From Pontimonas sp. (GTDB lineage: Bacteria; Actinomycetota; Actinomycetes; Actinomycetales; Microbacteriaceae), in assembly GCA_023263045.1 (NCBI GenBank), contig JALQXU010000010.1:393-16827 (forward strand): 16,435 nucleotides of DNA, given 5' to 3'. Numbering within the stretch: the first letter of the stretch is position 1; every line of letters begins with the position of its first letter. The position numbers were made by a program, and so were the translations under genes. Shown here piece after piece: positions 13,912-16,435 of the stretch. The notes below the pieces were generated by a model. It was not told the origin of the DNA, did not search any database, and worked only from the letters and a program-made list of their open reading frames with translations.

Positions 13912-14996
13912 GTCTCGCAGGGCGGCTGGAGAAGTACTGCCTGACGACCGCAACGTCGGGCAGGGAAGAACCGATGATGCGCCTCATCACAGAGGATCTC
14001 ACGGCGTTCACCCCAGACATCACGGTCGACTCCTTCGGCAATGTCATGGCCCGGTTTGAGGCCGCCTCCCCCACAGAGAACACCCTGATGGTGTTTGCCC
14101 ACACTGACCAACTGGGCATGATTGTCACCAAGATTGAGTCAACTGGATTTCTTCGAGTTGTCAGGCTCGGTGGTGTTCCTGAGCGGGTCCTGCCCGGCAG
14201 TGTGGTGAAAATCCTGGCCCACGATGGCGATGTGGTGACCGGCGTGATGGGAACTCCCCCACACCACCTCACGCCTGAGCACATGAAGTACACCGTCCCC
14301 ACCATTGATAAGGCATATATCGATGTGGGGGCATCCTCAGCGGCTGAGGTTCATGCCCTCGGAATTCAGGTGGGAGACCACGTCGCCTACGAACCTCGGT
14401 TCGAGCGCTTAGCCGGTAACCGAGTCGCTGGCACGAGCATCGATGACCGGGGTGGTTGTGCGGTTTTGGTGGGATTGGCCGAACACCTCGCGCAGAAGCC
14501 TGCCGCCGTGAATGTGGTGCTCGTTGCAACAGTGCAAGAAGAGTTCAATTTACGCGGTGCCATGCTCGCGGCAGAAAAGATTAAGCCCGTTGCTGCTATT
14601 TCGCTCGATCTGGTTGCCGCTGGCGACACCCCAGAGATGGGATCCCCCAACGGCGTCGCCGTGGGAGAGGGTCCAGTGATGGGGCTCTATAGCTTCCACG
14701 GGCGAGGAACCCTCAATGGGGTCATTCCCCACCCTGGCCTTGTCGACCTGGTGGAAAAGAGTGCACAGAAGGGGAAGCTGCCACTTCAGAAGCACGCCAC
14801 GATGGGGTTGCTCACCGATGCGTCGTATGTGCAATTCGTCAACGGTGGAACACCAGCTATCGACTTGTGCTGGCCGACGAGGTATACCCACACGGGTGTG
14901 GAAATGTGCTCCCTCGATGACCTCGAAGGACTCCAGACCTTGATCACCCAGGTGGTGACATCCTTCCCCGCGGACTGGGATGGCACCCGAGAGTAA
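13908..14996 (+). CDS. M42-family metallopeptidase homologue in a sugar operon
   Basis: This is a 362-residue cytoplasmic protein starting at a GTG that overlaps the permease stop. It keeps the di-metal residues of M42 aminopeptidases: His65 (FAHTDQLGM), Asp179/Asp180 (TSIDDRGG), the general base and metal ligand Glu211-Glu212 (VQEEFNLRGA), Asp234 (ISLDLVAAGD) and His328 (RYTHTGVEM). The usual HxDE is HTDQ here. M42 members are aminopeptidases, sometimes labelled endoglucanases. E. coli homologues FrvX, SgcX and YpdE also lie beside sugar transport genes, with unclear roles. In this operon it may deacylate or cleave an imported conjugate, but this is inference. An active enzyme is likely. Confidence 0.9.
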   Translation: MSLAGRLEKYCLTTATSGREEPMMRLITEDLTAFTPDITVDSFGNVMARFEAASPTENTLMVFAHTDQLGMIVTKIESTGFLRVVRLGGVPERVLPGSVVKILAHDGDVVTGVMGTPPHHLTPEHMKYTVPTIDKAYIDVGASSAAEVHALGIQVGDHVAYEPRFERLAGNRVAGTSIDDRGGCAVLVGLAEHLAQKPAAVNVVLVATVQEEFNLRGAMLAAEKIKPVAAISLDLVAAGDTPEMGSPNGVAVGEGPVMGLYSFHGRGTLNGVIPHPGLVDLVEKSAQKGKLPLQKHATMGLLTDASYVQFVNGGTPAIDLCWPTRYTHTGVEMCSLDDLEGLQTLITQVVTSFPADWDGTRE

Positions 14997-15013
14997 TCAC
15001 TACCCGACATAAC

Positions 15014-15019
15014 AGGAGG
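15014..15019 (+). promoter_or_regulatory. Strong ribosome binding site of the FGGY kinase
   Basis: AGGAGG is a full match to the anti-Shine-Dalgarno core, six bases before the ATG at 15026. It fixes the start in the 29-base gap after the peptidase gene. Confidence 0.75.
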
Positions 15020-15025
15020 CAGACA

Positions 15026-16435
15026 ATGGCGACCGACCTACTGATGGGAATCGACGTAGGAACCTACGAAACAAAGGGTGTTTTGGTAACCCCCGAGGGG
15101 ACCGTTGTTGCCACCGAGGTCATGCCCCACAAAATGATCTTCCCCCGAGCAGGGTGGGCCGAACACGATCCAGAAGGCACCTGGTGGGGTGATGTCGCCC
15201 ACGTTAGTAGGGCTTTGCTTGCCACCGAGGGGATTTCCGCAGACCAGGTGAAGGGTGTGGGAATCAGTGCGATTGGCCCCGACGTGCTTCCCATCGATGA
15301 AAACCTGCAGCCCCTGCGCAATGGAATCCTGTACGGGGTCGACACGAGAGCAGTCGATGAGATTGCTGAGATAAATGAGCGCCACGGCGCTGACTGCATT
15401 TTCAACGCCTGTGGCAACGCGCTGTCTTCTCAGGCCACAGGACCCAAGATTCTGTGGATTAAGAAAAACGAACCAGAGGTTTATGAGAAGGCTCGCTGGT
15501 TTGTTGATGCAACCACCTTCATTGTCGCGAGGCTGACGGGTCGCGTGGTTGTTGATCATTTCTCCGCTGGCTCGCACCACCCCATGTATGACCCGTGGAA
15601 GCGGGACTGGAACGACGAACTCAACGACGGCATTGTCGAGCGTGAGCGCCTCCCCGAGCTCGCCTGGAGTCACGAGCTCGCGGGAGAGGTAACCGAATGG
15701 GCAGCCGGTGAAACCGGACTCAATGTCGGCACTCCGGTCTCGGTGGGAACCATCGACGCGGGTGCGGAATCGTTCAGCGTCGGAGTGACAGAACCTGGCG
15801 AAATGATGATGATGTACGGCTCCACCATCTTCATGATTCAGGTCACCGATAATGACCAGGCTCGAGATGAGCGTTTGTGGGTTGCTCCCTATCTATTCCC
15901 TGGCACATGGTGCTTGCTCGCGGGAATGGCTACCTCTGGAGCCCTGACTCGGTGGTTTAGGGACTCCTTTGCCGCGGAGCTCGTTGCAGCTGAGGAAGCG
16001 GGCGGTGAGCCCGCTTATGGTGTCCTCACCCGCGAGGCCGGGGAATCTGAACCAGGTGCCGGCGGTGTGATCGTGTTGCCGTATTTCTCGGGTGAGAGAA
16101 CACCGATTAATGACCCCAAGGCAAAGGGTGTCATTTTCGGCCTCAGCCTCACCCACACCAGAGGAGATCTTTTCCGGGCCACTCTCGAGGGCATGGGTCA
16201 CGGAATCAAGCAGCACGTCGATATGTTCACGGAGATGGGAGCACCCCCTCACACTATTCAGGCTGTGGGAGGCGGAACGAAGAATGCCGTGTGGCTCCAG
16301 AGCGTGAGCGATATCAGTGGTGTCCCCCAGAAGGTAGCCCCCGTGACGGTGGGTGCCTCCTACGGCGATGCATTGTTGGCAGCGATTGCGATAGGGATGG
16401 TCAGCGGTCCCGAGGCGATTCGCCAATGGCAAGGG
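15026..16435 (+). CDS. FGGY-family carbohydrate kinase, 3' end outside the window
   Basis: The frame is open for 470 codons to the last base, so nearly the whole kinase is present and only the C-terminal end is missing. It begins MATDLLMGIDVGTYETKG, the phosphate-binding loop of the FGGY/actin fold, followed by GWAEHDPEGTWW. The second domain opens with GTIDAGAESF, where Asp244 is the predicted catalytic base. SGERTPINDPKAKG, the ATP-site motif VGGGTKNAVWLQ and GASYGDALLAA follow. The pattern is closest to xylulokinase-like enzymes, though the first loop (TYETK) differs from the common T-S-S-x-K. It should phosphorylate the imported sugar or its ketose product with ATP. Confidence 0.9.
   Translation, partial: MATDLLMGIDVGTYETKGVLVTPEGTVVATEVMPHKMIFPRAGWAEHDPEGTWWGDVAHVSRALLATEGISADQVKGVGISAIGPDVLPIDENLQPLRNGILYGVDTRAVDEIAEINERHGADCIFNACGNALSSQATGPKILWIKKNEPEVYEKARWFVDATTFIVARLTGRVVVDHFSAGSHHPMYDPWKRDWNDELNDGIVERERLPELAWSHELAGEVTEWAAGETGLNVGTPVSVGTIDAGAESFSVGVTEPGEMMMMYGSTIFMIQVTDNDQARDERLWVAPYLFPGTWCLLAGMATSGALTRWFRDSFAAELVAAEEAGGEPAYGVLTREAGESEPGAGGVIVLPYFSGERTPINDPKAKGVIFGLSLTHTRGDLFRATLEGMGHGIKQHVDMFTEMGAPPHTIQAVGGGTKNAVWLQSVSDISGVPQKVAPVTVGASYGDALLAAIAIGMVSGPEAIRQWQG

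Noticed and set aside
15038..16432. Minus-strand open frames within the FGGY kinase region
   Set aside because: The plus frame is open throughout and carries all kinase motifs in order. The minus frames are shadows.
15026..16435. Assignment of the kinase as xylulokinase or AI-2 kinase
   Set aside because: FGGY specificity cannot be read from these motifs. No xylose isomerase or lsr genes are present, so only the family is given.

Overview
The window looks like chromosomal DNA from a high-GC Gram-positive bacterium (Actinomycetota, possibly Microbacteriaceae). GC is in the mid-to-upper 50s by eye, not computed. GTG and TTG starts are common, start codons that look leaderless occur, and both lipoproteins have typical actinobacterial signal sequences. 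The family assignment is inference; there is no rRNA or phylogenetic marker here. I see no tRNA, rRNA, insertion sequence, integrase or CRISPR array.

Layout. (1) 1-1255 (+): the 3' part of an ABC-2 type exporter ATPase and its overlapping permease. (2) 1256-2479 (-): a lipoprotein glycoside hydrolase of family 3 (NagZ-like), whose stop codon directly abuts the permease stop. (3) 2590-4083 (+): methylmalonate-semialdehyde dehydrogenase. (4) 4141-5463: two unrelated type II toxin-antitoxin modules placed tail to tail, a Phd/YefM-like antitoxin with a PIN toxin on + and a FitA/VapB-like antitoxin with a second PIN toxin on -. The two toxin genes overlap by 31 bp at their 3' ends. Each antitoxin has a perfect palindrome at its start codon. 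(5) 5589-9091 (-): dhaK, dhaL and a split transketolase (N and C subunits). (6) 9092-9246: a divergent control region with repeated TCACA elements and a leader hairpin. (7) 9247-16435 (+): a sugar ABC importer (lipoprotein binding protein, double ATPase, two permeases), an M42-family metallopeptidase homologue and an FGGY carbohydrate kinase that runs off the window.

Regions 5-7 form the most interesting unit: two divergent operons sharing one control region. The importer would bring in a small sugar or polyol. The FGGY kinase would phosphorylate it or a derivative. The two-subunit transketolase would exchange two-carbon units. DhaK/DhaL would phosphorylate dihydroxyacetone or a similar short ketose and feed it to glycolysis. 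The layout resembles known catabolic loci for apiose and for tetritols, but no isomerase, dehydrogenase or regulator is visible, so the substrate cannot be named. The M42 homologue, inside the transporter operon with overlapping starts and stops, is an unexplained component. The large ATPase lacks the Walker B Asp-Glu pair in its second half, and the transketolase N subunit lacks the usual GHPG motif. Both suggest a divergent lineage.
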